Below, piece by piece: positions 10,290 through 19,194 of a stretch of 43,714 bases of DNA. This DNA is from an uncultured Burkholderiales bacterium (GTDB lineage: Bacteria; Pseudomonadota; Gammaproteobacteria; Burkholderiales; Burkholderiaceae_C): positions 1 through 43,714 of the forward strand of contig CAIQBO010000046.1 of the NCBI GenBank assembly GCA_903870145.1. Reading direction: 5' to 3'. The stretch's first letter is position 1. Every line of letters starts with the position of its first letter. The notes under the pieces were generated by a model. That model worked only from the letters and a program-made list of their open reading frames with translations, made no database searches and had not been told where the DNA came from. Made by a program: the position numbers and the translations under genes.

Positions 10290-10972
10290 GTCAACATGCA
10301 GCCTTTGTAGGCCTGTGCTTCGGGTGTAGCGGGCTGCTCGAGCAGGGTCTGTGACAACGCGAAACCCTGCAAGCTCATGTTGCGGTGAAAGTGCGAGCGG
10401 TTGCCGCGGTTGGGGTCCACCACCCAAACCTCACACTGCTTGGCCGCATGCTGGTCAATGAAGTGCGCCAGCGCGCCGCGCTCATCACGCTCGTACAAAA
10501 TATCGCTGCCCATGATCACGTCAAAGCGCCCCGCAAGAGTCGGATCAGTGCCTGCTTGAACCTGCTCTCCCCAATGGCCATGCCGGTAACTCATGGGCGC
10601 CAAACAGTTCAAGCGCAAATTCTCGCGCAAGAACGTGCCGGCCAAGGGGTGGCAGTCGCTGGCGGTCATGTTGGCGCCGCGGCGGTGCCCAATCAGGCTG
10701 GGCAGCGCCAGGCCGCAGCCGATTTCCAACATGCGCTGTCCGATCACCATAGGGTGCAAGGCCATGCGCTGGGCCAGCCATGCGCCAGAGGGCCACAGCA
10801 AACCAAACAAGGGCCACATGGCCGAGGAAATGCCCAAGCGGAGGGCGGTGCCATTCGGGTCGTGAAACTGCTGTTTGTCCAGCAAGGAGCGGATCCACAA
10901 GTTGGCCGCCCCTGAAACAGGAACGGATTCTTGCTTGGTCAAATAACCAGGCGCAGCAAAGGCATGTGGCAC
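10274..10972 (-). CDS. Class I SAM-dependent methyltransferase, substrate unknown
   Basis: The 232-residue protein has the SAM-binding Rossmann motif I, MLEIGCGLALPSL, and a later FDVIMGSDILYER segment typical of the methyltransferase-16/protein-lysine and small-molecule methyltransferase group. The substrate cannot be read from sequence. The start is a GTG at 10972 with no clear ribosome-binding site; no in-frame ATG occurs before Met51. It is convergent with, and overlaps by 16 bases, the PIN toxin gene, and is divergent from the MBL-fold gene at 11069. Confidence 0.85.
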   Translation of the reverse strand: MPHAFAAPGYLTKQESVPVSGAANLWIRSLLDKQQFHDPNGTALRLGISSAMWPLFGLLWPSGAWLAQRMALHPMVIGQRMLEIGCGLALPSLIGHRRGANMTASDCHPLAGTFLRENLRLNCLAPMSYRHGHWGEQVQAGTDPTLAGRFDVIMGSDILYERDERGALAHFIDQHAAKQCEVWVVDPNRGNRSHFHRNMSLQGFALSQTLLEQPATPEAQAYKGCMLTYRRD

Positions 10973-11068
10973 TGTAGGCGATCAGGCCGGCACGGGGGGT
11001 GCGGGAGTTCTTACAATCGTACGCTGTTGCCTCAGATTTAAAACATTGCGCCAAAAAGAAATTTTGAC

Positions 11069-11707
11069 ATGCTTGAATACGCCACCATTCCAGTAACGCC
11101 GTTTCAACAAAATTGCTCCTTGGTTTGGTGCAACCAGACCTTGCAAGCGGCGGTGATTGACCCCGGCGGTGACTTAGATTTGATCTTGGCGCAAGTGGCC
11201 AAGCGTCATTTAAAATTAGAGCAAATTTGGCTGACGCACGCGCACATAGACCACGCAGGGGGCACGGCAGAATTGGCGCGCCGTTTGAATTTACCCATCA
11301 TTGGGCCGCACCCGGGCGATCAGTTTTGGATCGATGGCCTGGCCGATCAAGGCCGCATGTTCCAGTTCCCTGGTGCAGAAGTTTTCACGCCCACGCGTTG
11401 GTTGCATGATGGCGCGACGGTACAACTGGCGCAGCACACTTTGAATGTTCGCCATTGCCCAGGCCACACGCCGGGCCACGTGGTGTTTCACTCACCTGAG
11501 ATGAACCGCGCCTTTGTGGGTGATGTGTTGTTTGCCGGCAGCATTGGCCGCACAGATTTTCCGCAAGGTGATCACGCCACTTTGATTGCCAGCATCACCG
11601 AGCGGTTGTGGCCCATGGGGGACGAGACCGTGTTCATTCCCGGACACGGGCCAGAAAGCACGTTTGGCCAAGAGCGGCGCAGCAACCCGTATGTGGGCGG
11701 GACCTGA
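11069..11707 (+). CDS. MBL-fold metallohydrolase (glyoxalase II-like, YcbL type)
   Basis: The 212-residue protein is a metallo-beta-lactamase-fold hydrolase. The metal motif THAHIDHAGG gives H57, H59, D61 and H62, and later ligands are seen in CPGHTPGHV, FVGDVLF and IPGHGPEST. Its length, without the C-terminal helical domain of classic glyoxalase II, fits the YcbL-like group. Glyoxalase II-type thioester hydrolysis is a plausible activity but is inference. It stands alone between a divergent methyltransferase and a convergent peptidase gene. Confidence 0.92.
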   Translation: MLEYATIPVTPFQQNCSLVWCNQTLQAAVIDPGGDLDLILAQVAKRHLKLEQIWLTHAHIDHAGGTAELARRLNLPIIGPHPGDQFWIDGLADQGRMFQFPGAEVFTPTRWLHDGATVQLAQHTLNVRHCPGHTPGHVVFHSPEMNRAFVGDVLFAGSIGRTDFPQGDHATLIASITERLWPMGDETVFIPGHGPESTFGQERRSNPYVGGT

Positions 11708-11729
11708 GCGGGCTGTGCACGCTGCTTCG

Positions 11730-12593
11730 TTAAAAGCGGGTTCGGGCCTCTTCGTACAAATGTGCGACTTTGGGTAAGTTGGCTTCCAATTCGTGAATCC
11801 GGTTGTTGCCGCTGGGGTGTGTGGATAAAAACCCAGGGCTGCCTTTGCCGCCGCTGTTGGCCGCCAGCATTTTGCGCCACAGGTTCACGCTGGCTTCAGG
11901 TTTGAAGCCACCGCGCGCGGCAATTTCCAAACCCACCAAGTCGGCTTCGGTTTCGTCGTCGCGGCTGTATTTCAAGCTGAGCAATTGCGTGCCCACGTTG
12001 GCCGCGACATCGCCCAGCTGGCCCAAGCCCAAGAGTTGAGAGGCCACCGACAAGCCTATGCCCGTGGCTTTGGATTTGGCCAGCCGTTCGCGTGCATGCT
12101 CACGCAGCGCGTGCGCCATCTCGTGGCCCATGATCATGGCCACTTCGTCGTCGTTCAAGGCCAGTTGCTCCAAGATGCCGGTGTAAAAAGCAATCTTGCC
12201 CCCCGGCATGCACCAGGCGTTGATTTGTTTGCTGCCGATCAAATTAACTTCCCAGCGCCATTTTTTGGCCTCTGGGTTCCACTGCGCGGTGTAGGGGATC
12301 AATCGTTTGGCAATCTCGTGCAGCCTTTGCAGTTGAGGGTGGTTCTCGGGCGCCAAAGCGCCTTTGCTGCGAGCCTCGCCCAGCACCTGGACGTATTGCT
12401 GGCGCGCGGAACTCTCCAAAGACTCGGCCGGAACCAGCTTGCGCATGCTCGAGGCTTGGCCGACATCGACTTGGGCCATGGCAGATGCGCTGAGCAGCCC
12501 TGCGCCCGCGGATGCGCTGGCAGACAACAAAAAGTTGCGGCGTGCGCCATCAGCGGGATGACTGGATTTCCAATTGAAACAATGCCAACACAT
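11730..12593 (-). CDS. M48-family metallopeptidase with Tat-like signal
   Basis: This is a zinc endopeptidase of the M48 (BepA/LoiP/YcaL-like) group, likely periplasmic and acting in envelope quality control. The zinc motif HEMAH (H157, E158, H161) and the downstream third-ligand motif ETEAD are present. The N-terminus carries ARRNFLL followed by a weakly hydrophobic Ala/Ser/Gly stretch and an SAMA-Q junction near residue 40, a twin-arginine signal pattern. At 287 residues it lacks the TPR tail of BepA. Its start is 8 bases from the divergent ampG-like gene. Confidence 0.92.
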   Translation of the reverse strand: MCWHCFNWKSSHPADGARRNFLLSASASAGAGLLSASAMAQVDVGQASSMRKLVPAESLESSARQQYVQVLGEARSKGALAPENHPQLQRLHEIAKRLIPYTAQWNPEAKKWRWEVNLIGSKQINAWCMPGGKIAFYTGILEQLALNDDEVAMIMGHEMAHALREHARERLAKSKATGIGLSVASQLLGLGQLGDVAANVGTQLLSLKYSRDDETEADLVGLEIAARGGFKPEASVNLWRKMLAANSGGKGSPGFLSTHPSGNNRIHELEANLPKVAHLYEEARTRF

Positions 12594-12601
12594 AAGTCGC
12601 C

Positions 12602-13996
12602 ATGATAATGGAGACCATGCACGAAGCGCCTTTGACTGATACCGTTAAACCCTCTTGGGCAGAGTCTTTGCGCGTGTATTTGCAGCCGGCCAGTTTGCGC
12701 ATGCTCATGCTGGGCTTTGCTGCGGGACTTCCCTTGCTCTTGGTTTTAGGCACTTTGAGCTTCCGATTGCGTGAGGCTGGCATTGACCGCAGCACCATTG
12801 GGTATTTGAGTTGGGTCGGCTTGGCCTATGCCTTCAAATGGACTTGGGCGCCCTTGGTCGACCGCCTGCCGATTCCGTTTTTGACACGCCGTTTGGGCCG
12901 GCGCAGAAGCTGGTTGCTGCTGGCGCAAAGCGTGGTGATGGCCGGCTTGGCGGGCATGGCCCTTTGCGACCCCAGTCAAACTTTGGGGCCCGTGGTGTGG
13001 TGCGCCTTGCTGGTGGCCGTGGGCTCGGCCACGCAAGACATTGCGCTGGACGCGTTTCGCATCGAATCGGCCCAACTTGACCAGCAAGCGGCCTTGGCGG
13101 CAAGCTATCAAACGGGTTATCGCTTGGCCATGATTTGGGCTGGGGCCGGCGTGTTGTGGGTGGCTGCATGGGTTCAAGGCGACGCCAGCACAGGCTACCA
13201 ACATGCGGCTTGGCAAGCGGCCTATTTGGTGATGGCCGCGAGCATGGTGGTGGGTGTCATCACGGTACTTCAATCTTCAGAGCCAGTGCCTGCAGCCATT
13301 CCCGCAGCGCGCAATGTGCGAGAGTGGTTGCAAGGCGCGCTGCTCGAGCCTTTCGCCGATTTTGTGCGCCGCTACCGCTGGCAAGCCGTGTTGATTTTGT
13401 CCTTGATTTCGGTCTACCGCATCAGCGATGTGGTGATGGGCATCATGGCCAATCCGTTTTATGTCGACATGGGTTACACCAAAGCCGAAGTGGCCACGGT
13501 GACCAAGGTGTACGGCGTGCTCATGACCCTTTTAGGCGCTTTTGTGGGCGGCGTCATGGCCTTGCGCTGGGGGGTGATGTGGATCTTGATGCTGGGCGCC
13601 ATTTTGAGCGCCTTGAGCAACTTGCTGTTTGCCTGGCTCAGTGGCGTAGGGCACGATGTGCAAGCCCTGATCGCTGTGGTGTCTGCGGACAATTTGGCCA
13701 GTGGCATGGCTTCGGCGGCCTTCATTGCCTATTTGTCATCGCTGACCAACATCCGTTACTCCGCCACGCAATATGCCTTGCTCAGTTCCATGATGCTGCT
13801 CTTGCCCAAGTTCATTGCCGGATTTTCGGGGGACTTTGTCAACGCACATGGTTACGCTACTTTTTTCAATGCCACGGCCTTGCTGGGATTGCCTGTTTTG
13901 GTTTTGGTGGCCTTGGCTTGGCGTGCAGACAAGCAAGAAAATTTACGCAACTTTACGGACACTTCAAGACCCGGCGACGCTGCGAACCAGATTTGA
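12602..13996 (+). CDS. ampG: AmpG-like muropeptide/MFS permease
   Basis: AmpG imports anhydromuropeptides for cell-wall recycling. The 464-residue protein begins its first membrane helix with MLGFAAGLPLLLVLGTLSF and has the AmpG-type LREAGIDRSTIGYLSWVGLAYAFKWTWAPLVDR and LGRRRSWLL segments, then about 12 membrane helices in total. Several starts compete (12602, 12608, 12617); none has an obvious ribosome-binding site. It ends 39 bases before the response-regulator gene and may be co-transcribed with it. Confidence 0.9.
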   Translation: MIMETMHEAPLTDTVKPSWAESLRVYLQPASLRMLMLGFAAGLPLLLVLGTLSFRLREAGIDRSTIGYLSWVGLAYAFKWTWAPLVDRLPIPFLTRRLGRRRSWLLLAQSVVMAGLAGMALCDPSQTLGPVVWCALLVAVGSATQDIALDAFRIESAQLDQQAALAASYQTGYRLAMIWAGAGVLWVAAWVQGDASTGYQHAAWQAAYLVMAASMVVGVITVLQSSEPVPAAIPAARNVREWLQGALLEPFADFVRRYRWQAVLILSLISVYRISDVVMGIMANPFYVDMGYTKAEVATVTKVYGVLMTLLGAFVGGVMALRWGVMWILMLGAILSALSNLLFAWLSGVGHDVQALIAVVSADNLASGMASAAFIAYLSSLTNIRYSATQYALLSSMMLLLPKFIAGFSGDFVNAHGYATFFNATALLGLPVLVLVALAWRADKQENLRNFTDTSRPGDAANQI

Positions 13997-14035
13997 GCGC
14001 ATCATGGGACTTGCCGCAATGAAAGCCCCAAGAGC

Positions 14036-14740
14036 ATGAACGCCCGCATGTTGATGATTGAAGACGATGACCGCTTGGCCAGCATGGTGGGGGACTATTT
14101 GCGGCAATCGGGCTTTGCTTTTGCGCACGCCGGCGACGGCCAAAGTGGCTTGACTTATGTGCAACACAACCCGGTGGACTTGGTCATTTTGGATTTGATG
14201 CTGCCCGACATGGATGGTCTGCAGGTGTGCCAAAAAATTCGCGCCATGCCCGGGGCGAATGGTCAAATGCCGGTGTTGATGCTGACCGCCAAAGGCGACC
14301 CCATGGACCGCATCATTGGTTTGGAATTGGGCGCTGACGATTATTTGCCCAAACCCTTTGAGCCACGCGAGTTGCTCGCGCGCATTCGCGCCATATTGCG
14401 GCGCAAATCAGGGGGCCCCGCGGCTGGCAATGTGCACATGCAATTTGGCAGCTTGGAAATTGACCTGGATGCCAGGCGCGTCACCGTCAAAGGCCAAGCG
14501 TGTGAATTAACCTCTTATCAATTTGATTTGCTGGTGGCTATGGCCGAGCGTGCGGGCCGTGTGTTGACGCGAGACCAAATCATGGAAGCCGTGCGCGGTC
14601 GTGAATTGGAAGCTTTTGATCGATCGATCGATGTGCACATAGGCCGCATTCGAATGGCGATTGAGCGCGACGCCAAAATACCCGAACGCATCTTGACGGT
14701 GCGCGGCGTCGGGTATGTGTTTGCGCGTCAACAAACTTGA
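14036..14740 (+). CDS. OmpR-family response regulator
   Basis: The 234-residue protein has a receiver domain with the acidic pocket EDDD at residues 9-12, phospho-acceptor D53 (ILDLMLPDMDG), the conserved Thr of MLTAKG and Lys of LPKPFEP. A C-terminal winged-helix DNA-binding domain follows, with the usual RSIDVHIGRIRMAIE recognition region and VRGVGYVF end. It is followed with overlap or a short gap by its sensor kinase. The regulon cannot be inferred; OmpR itself is a possible name but is not certain. Confidence 0.95.
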   Translation: MNARMLMIEDDDRLASMVGDYLRQSGFAFAHAGDGQSGLTYVQHNPVDLVILDLMLPDMDGLQVCQKIRAMPGANGQMPVLMLTAKGDPMDRIIGLELGADDYLPKPFEPRELLARIRAILRRKSGGPAAGNVHMQFGSLEIDLDARRVTVKGQACELTSYQFDLLVAMAERAGRVLTRDQIMEAVRGRELEAFDRSIDVHIGRIRMAIERDAKIPERILTVRGVGYVFARQQT

Positions 14741-14748
14741 AAGTCCCA

Positions 14749-16014
14749 ATGTCTTGGTTCACGCCATTTTCTAAACATTTGTATCTGCGCATTTGGTTGG
14801 CGGTGGTCTTGGGTGTGGCCGCTCTCATGCTGGTGGTGGGGTGGGCTTGGAGCTTGTCGGTTGAGCACAACACGTCACTTCCTCCACCGCGCGAAATGCT
14901 GGTGCTCAACGCCCAAGGCGAAGTGATCAGCACTGTCATGGGCCAAGTCCAAAGAGGCGTGGGCTTGGAATTTGACATTAACTTACCAGACGGCCAAGCC
15001 TTGAGTCTGGTGTTGCCCCGGCGCGCTAATGCAGGCCCGCGTGCTGAAGGCATGGCGGGGCCGGGTTTTGGCCGCGGCATGGGCCCAGATGCGCCGCCCT
15101 GGTGGGCCCGCCCGCCCTACGGATTTATATGGATGTTGGCCCTGGTGGGCTTGGCCGTGGCCATTGGTGTGTATCCGATCGTGCGGCGCCTGACGCAAAG
15201 GTTAGAGGCCTTGCAGCAAAGTGTTCAGCGTTGGGGCGAGGGCGACTTGACGGTGCGCATGGCCGAGCAAGGGCAAGACGAAGTGGCTGATTTGTCGCGT
15301 CACTTCAATGCGGCCGCCATGCGCGTGCAAAGCTTGATGTCTTCACAGCAAGCCTTGTTGGTGTCGCAAAAATCATTGCTTGCCAATGCATCGCATGAGT
15401 TGCGATCCCCCTTGGCGCGCATTCGAATGGGCTTGGAGCTGATCAGGGGTGATGCCAGCGAACCCGCGCGGCTAGAGATTGCGCGCAATATTGAGGAGCT
15501 CAATCAGCTCATCGATGAAATATTGCTGGCCAGCCGGCTCGATGCGCAAGAAGCCGACATGGGCACCGTGGAATCGGTGGACTTGATTGGCTTGTCGGCC
15601 GAAGAATGTGCCCGTGTGGGTGCCACTTTGGATTTGCCAGAAGGGCTTGCCACTTTGACGCTTCCCGGGGTGACCAAATTGCTGCGCCGCTTGGTGCGTA
15701 ACTTGTTGGAGAATGCCTTGCGCTATGGTGCACGCGCGGGCTCAGATGACATTCGCTTGTCATGGGAGCTAAGCCCCTTGGAAATTGTCTTGCGTGTGTC
15801 TGACCGCGGGCCTGGCGTGCCACCCGCATTTCGAGAAAGAATTTTCGAGCCCTTTTACCGCTTGCCTGGTGCCAGTGAGCGCGCAGGCAGCGTTGGCTTG
15901 GGGCTGGCTTTGGTCAAATCGATTGCGCTGCGACACAGAGGCAGCGTGGAGTGCCAAGAGCGTGAGGGCGGAGGCGCAAGCTTTGTGGTGCGCTTTCCTA
16001 TAACAAACGTTTAG
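14749..16014 (+). CDS. Sensor histidine kinase
   Basis: This is the partner of the preceding regulator. From the N-terminus it has a membrane helix (about residues 14-36), a periplasmic loop of about 85 residues with a Gly/Pro/Met/Trp-rich end just before the second helix (about 120-140), a HAMP linker, the HisKA box SHELRSPLARIR with the phospho-His, and an HATPase with NLLENALRYG, DRGPGVP and GLGLALVKSI. I choose the ATG at 14749 (421 residues); a TTG at 14737 overlapping the regulator stop is the alternative. The signal is unknown. Confidence 0.93.
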   Translation: MSWFTPFSKHLYLRIWLAVVLGVAALMLVVGWAWSLSVEHNTSLPPPREMLVLNAQGEVISTVMGQVQRGVGLEFDINLPDGQALSLVLPRRANAGPRAEGMAGPGFGRGMGPDAPPWWARPPYGFIWMLALVGLAVAIGVYPIVRRLTQRLEALQQSVQRWGEGDLTVRMAEQGQDEVADLSRHFNAAAMRVQSLMSSQQALLVSQKSLLANASHELRSPLARIRMGLELIRGDASEPARLEIARNIEELNQLIDEILLASRLDAQEADMGTVESVDLIGLSAEECARVGATLDLPEGLATLTLPGVTKLLRRLVRNLLENALRYGARAGSDDIRLSWELSPLEIVLRVSDRGPGVPPAFRERIFEPFYRLPGASERAGSVGLGLALVKSIALRHRGSVECQEREGGGASFVVRFPITNV

Positions 16015-16050
16015 CGCGGCCCCGCCAAAGGGCGCACGCACCCGGGGCTT

Positions 16051-16254
16051 TCAGTGGCTGTGACCCACCACTTCACCGGCTTTCAATTGGTACAAGGTGC
16101 CGCAATAAGGGCACTTGGCGTGACCCTCGCGAGCCACGTCCAAATACACCTTGGGGTGGTTGTTCCACAGCTTCATGTCAGCTTGTGGGCTGGGGCAAAA
16201 CACGCCCCCTTGTGGGTTCAAGTCTTTGGCTAAAAGTTCTACAGCGTGGCTCAT
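16051..16254 (-). CDS. Small zinc-finger protein (CHCC type)
   Basis: The 67-residue protein has C20, H33 or H45, C48 and C51 (HAKCPYCGTLYQL), the zf-CHCC pattern shared with the mitochondrial complex I accessory subunit NDUFS6. Such small proteins are often encoded next to ilvE in Burkholderiales. The function in bacteria is not established. It starts 37 bases after the ilvE stop on the same strand and is probably co-transcribed. It ends with a His-rich tail. Confidence 0.88.
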   Translation of the reverse strand: MSHAVELLAKDLNPQGGVFCPSPQADMKLWNNHPKVYLDVAREGHAKCPYCGTLYQLKAGEVVGHSH

Positions 16255-16291
16255 TTTGTTTGCCTTGTTTTTCGCGAGTTCAGTGGCCCGA

Positions 16292-17230
16292 TCAGACCAG
16301 GGTCAGCCAGTGCGCGTATTTGGGATTTTTGCCGTTGACGATGTCAAAAAATGCACTTTGAATTTTCTCTGTGAGGGGGCCGCGACTGCCCGCGCCCAGC
16401 TCAATGCGGTCGAGCTCGCGAATCGGCGTGACTTCAGCTGCAGTGCCGGTGAAAAAGGCTTCGTCGGAAATGTAGACTTCATCGCGCGTGATGCGTTTTT
16501 GCACAATCTCCAGGCCCAAATCTTTGGCGATGTGAAACACCGTGTTGCGAGTGATGCCGTTCAATGCGCCGGCAGACAAATCAGGGGTGTAGATCACGCC
16601 GTCTTTGATGATGAAAATGTTCTCGCCCGCGCCTTCGGAGACAAAACCCGAGGTATCGAGCAGCAGGGCTTCGTCGTAACCCTCTTCGGTGACTTCCATG
16701 TTGGCCAAAATGGAATTGGTGTAGTTGCTGACGGCTTTGGCCTGCGTCATGGTGATGTTCACATGGTGGCGCGTGTAGCTTGATGTTTTCACGCGAATGC
16801 CGCGCTTTAAACCTTCTTCGCCCAAATACGCGCCCCAGGCCCATGCGGCCACCATCAAGTGGATGGTGTTGCCTTTGGGGCTGACGCCCAGCTTTTGTGA
16901 GCCGATCCAAGTTAAAGGGCGCAAGTAGCAGCTCTCCAACTTGTTCTCGCGCACCACGGCTTTTTGAGCCTCCATCACTTCTTCTTTGGTGAAGGGCAGC
17001 GTCATGCGCAAAATTTTGGCGCTGTTGAACAGGCGGTCTGTGTGCTCTTGCAAACGAAAAATGGCCGTTCCCTTGGCGGTGTTGTAGGCGCGTACGCCTT
17101 CAAATGCGCCGCAACCGTAGTGCAAGGTGTGCGTCAAAACGTGGATTTTGGCGTCGCGCCAATCGACCATTTGACCATCCATCCAAATTTTGCCGTCACG
17201 GTCGGCCATCGAGGGGATCACGTTGCTCAT
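16292..17230 (-). CDS. ilvE: Branched-chain amino acid aminotransferase
   Basis: IlvE performs the final PLP-dependent transamination in valine, leucine and isoleucine synthesis and the first step of their breakdown. The 312-residue class IV aminotransferase shows the PLP lysine at K165 (TMTQAKAVSNY), the SEGAGENIFII cofactor-binding stretch and GTAAEVTPI. A good ribosome-binding site (AAAGGA) precedes the start at 17230. A minus-strand TAAAAT just upstream (about 17260-17267) is a possible -10. It leads a two-gene unit with the zinc-finger gene. Confidence 0.96.
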   Translation of the reverse strand: MSNVIPSMADRDGKIWMDGQMVDWRDAKIHVLTHTLHYGCGAFEGVRAYNTAKGTAIFRLQEHTDRLFNSAKILRMTLPFTKEEVMEAQKAVVRENKLESCYLRPLTWIGSQKLGVSPKGNTIHLMVAAWAWGAYLGEEGLKRGIRVKTSSYTRHHVNITMTQAKAVSNYTNSILANMEVTEEGYDEALLLDTSGFVSEGAGENIFIIKDGVIYTPDLSAGALNGITRNTVFHIAKDLGLEIVQKRITRDEVYISDEAFFTGTAAEVTPIRELDRIELGAGSRGPLTEKIQSAFFDIVNGKNPKYAHWLTLV

Positions 17231-17291
17231 TGTTTGTCCTTTGTTGCCAGGTTCGCAAAAACCTTATTTTACGGGGCTTATGCCCAAAAGT

Positions 17292-17711
17292 TCATGACGC
17301 CTCTTGGGATTCCTCGGTAGGGCGAAGCAGCGCCCACTTGACCAGTTTGCCATCGGCAAAATGGCATGTGACGTGCGATTGGCCCTCATCCGTCCAGCGA
17401 AAAACTTCAGGCTGCGCGTCGGGCTGTGACAGCCTTTGCCCCAGCGCGCGCGTCAAGGCAATGACGTGCATCAAGGCGTGCCCTTTTTTGAGTTTGGCAT
17501 TGAGCATGACGGCGCTGGCCACATGGCCTACAGGCCGGTTGGCGGCGCGGCTTAAAACCGTGACCATGCGCGTGAAATGCAGCAGCATCCACATGACGAC
17601 AGCGCCACCGGCCATGGCCACGCCCGGCCACTGGTATTGAAACCAAGCTGCTGCCATGAGGGCTACAACACCTAAGGGGATAAAAATTTTCGACAGATTC
17701 ATGCGACCCAT
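17292..17711 (-). CDS. Small membrane protein of unknown function downstream of radA
   Basis: I do not recognise a characterised family. The 139-residue product has two adjacent hydrophobic segments near the N-terminus (about residues 8-24 and 29-47), separated by a short turn, and a soluble C-terminal half ending in a Glu-rich tail. The start at 17711 (or Met4 at 17702) comes one base after the radA stop, so it is probably translated from the radA transcript. A membrane-anchored accessory role is all that can be suggested. Confidence 0.75.
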   Translation of the reverse strand: MGRMNLSKIFIPLGVVALMAAAWFQYQWPGVAMAGGAVVMWMLLHFTRMVTVLSRAANRPVGHVASAVMLNAKLKKGHALMHVIALTRALGQRLSQPDAQPEVFRWTDEGQSHVTCHFADGKLVKWALLRPTEESQEAS

Positions 17712-17712
17712 T

Positions 17713-19098
17713 TTAAAGACCTCGCACGCAGCTCATGGCCTCTTCGATCCGATCAACTGGGTAAATGGTCAACCCGGCAAAGGCTTTGTCGCTCTTTTTG
17801 GGGGCATTGGCCTTGGGCACAACGGCCACCGTGAAGCCCAACTTGGCAGCTTCCTTCAAGCGCTCTTGGCCGCGCGGTGCGGGCCGCACTTCTCCGGCCA
17901 AACCCACTTCGCCAAACGCAATAAAGCCCTTGGGAAGGGGCTTGCCGCGAAGAGATGAGGTGATGGCCAGCATCACGGCCAAGTCAGCTGCAGGCTCGCT
18001 GATGCGCACGCCGCCCACGGCGTTGACAAACACGTCTTGGTCCATGCAAGCCACGCCGGCATGGCGGTGCAGCACGGCCAGCAGCATGGCCAATCGGTCA
18101 CGGTCTAGGCCAACAGACAAACGCCTGGGGCTGGGCCCGCCGCTGTCGACCAAGGCTTGAATCTCAACCAACATGGGGCGCGTGCCTTCTAATGTGACCA
18201 TCACGCAACTGCCGGCCACGGGCTCTTCGTGTTGCGATAAAAAAATCGCGCTGGGATTGCTCACGCCTTTGAGACCGCGCTCGGTCATGGCGAAAACGCC
18301 AATTTCGTTGACCGCGCCAAAGCGATTTTTGATGGCGCGAATCAAGCGAAAACTGCTGTGGGTGTCGCCCTCGAAATACAAAACGGTGTCGACCATGTGC
18401 TCGAGCACGCGCGGGCCGGCCAGGGCGCCTTCCTTGGTGACGTGGCCCACCAAGACGATGGCCGTGCCAGTGGCCTTGGCCGCGCGTGTGAGGTGCGCAG
18501 CGCATTCACGCACCTGCGCCACCGAGCCAGGCGCGGAGGTGAGTTGGTCGGAGTAAACCGTTTGTATGGAGTCAATGACAGCAATTTGGGGCCGCTCTTT
18601 GTGCAGCGTTGAAAGGATTTTTTCAAGTTGAATCTCGGCCATGACTTGAACTTCGCTGCGCTCCAGACCTAAGCGCCTAGAGCGCAGCGCCACTTGGGCG
18701 CCACTTTCTTCGCCCGTGACGTAAAGGGTGCGCAAGCCTTTGCGCTGCAAAGCGTCCAGGGCCTGCAGCAGCAGGGTGGATTTGCCAATGCCGGGGTCGC
18801 CGCCAATCAGCACCACGCCGCCCTCCACAACGCCCCCGCCCAAGGCGCGGTCGAGTTCGTCCAGGCCCGTGGGGGTGCGGTCAATGTCGGTGGCCTCGAT
18901 GTCTTTGAGCTTGATCAGAGCTGAAGTTTGGGCCAGCCCTTGAAATTGACTGGTGTAACGGTTTTTAGCGGCGCCGCCGCCCTCGGCCACACTTTCAATC
19001 AAGGTGTTCCATGCGTCGCAAGAGGGGCATTTGCCAAGCCAACGCGGCGTGCTGGCGCCGCAGTCGGAGCAGGTGAAAACGGTTTTATCTTTGGCCAT
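17713..19098 (-). CDS. radA: DNA repair protein RadA (branch migration ATPase)
   Basis: RadA (Sms) is a RecA-like helicase that assists homologous recombination. The 461-residue protein has an N-terminal four-cysteine zinc finger (CSDCGASTPRWLGKCPSC), a Walker A motif GGDPGIGKST, the RadA-specific KNRFG motif, and a C-terminal Lon-protease-like domain. The start at 19098 places the zinc finger a few residues in, as usual; an upstream in-frame start at 19149 only adds non-conserved sequence. It is divergent from the hpaR operon. Confidence 0.96.
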   Translation of the reverse strand: MAKDKTVFTCSDCGASTPRWLGKCPSCDAWNTLIESVAEGGGAAKNRYTSQFQGLAQTSALIKLKDIEATDIDRTPTGLDELDRALGGGVVEGGVVLIGGDPGIGKSTLLLQALDALQRKGLRTLYVTGEESGAQVALRSRRLGLERSEVQVMAEIQLEKILSTLHKERPQIAVIDSIQTVYSDQLTSAPGSVAQVRECAAHLTRAAKATGTAIVLVGHVTKEGALAGPRVLEHMVDTVLYFEGDTHSSFRLIRAIKNRFGAVNEIGVFAMTERGLKGVSNPSAIFLSQHEEPVAGSCVMVTLEGTRPMLVEIQALVDSGGPSPRRLSVGLDRDRLAMLLAVLHRHAGVACMDQDVFVNAVGGVRISEPAADLAVMLAITSSLRGKPLPKGFIAFGEVGLAGEVRPAPRGQERLKEAAKLGFTVAVVPKANAPKKSDKAFAGLTIYPVDRIEEAMSCVRGL

Positions 19099-19194
19099 GA
19101 CGCCAAGCCTACCACCAGCCTTGGCGCCTGCGCTGGCTTTGACCGGCAAGCGCCCTTCTCGGCCCTTGGGCAGCGCGCTTGCGGGTTAACCCGG

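Noticed and set aside
13135..14022. Second plus-strand frame overlapping the AmpG-like gene
   Set aside because: It is out of frame with the hydrophobic permease, rich in Arg/Cys/His, and has no recognisable domain.
16019..16048. GC-rich inverted repeat (GCCCCG ... CGGGGC) between the sensor kinase and the zinc-finger gene
   Set aside because: The stem is only 6 bp with an 18-base loop and a poor T-run; it may be a weak bidirectional terminator but I would not call it.
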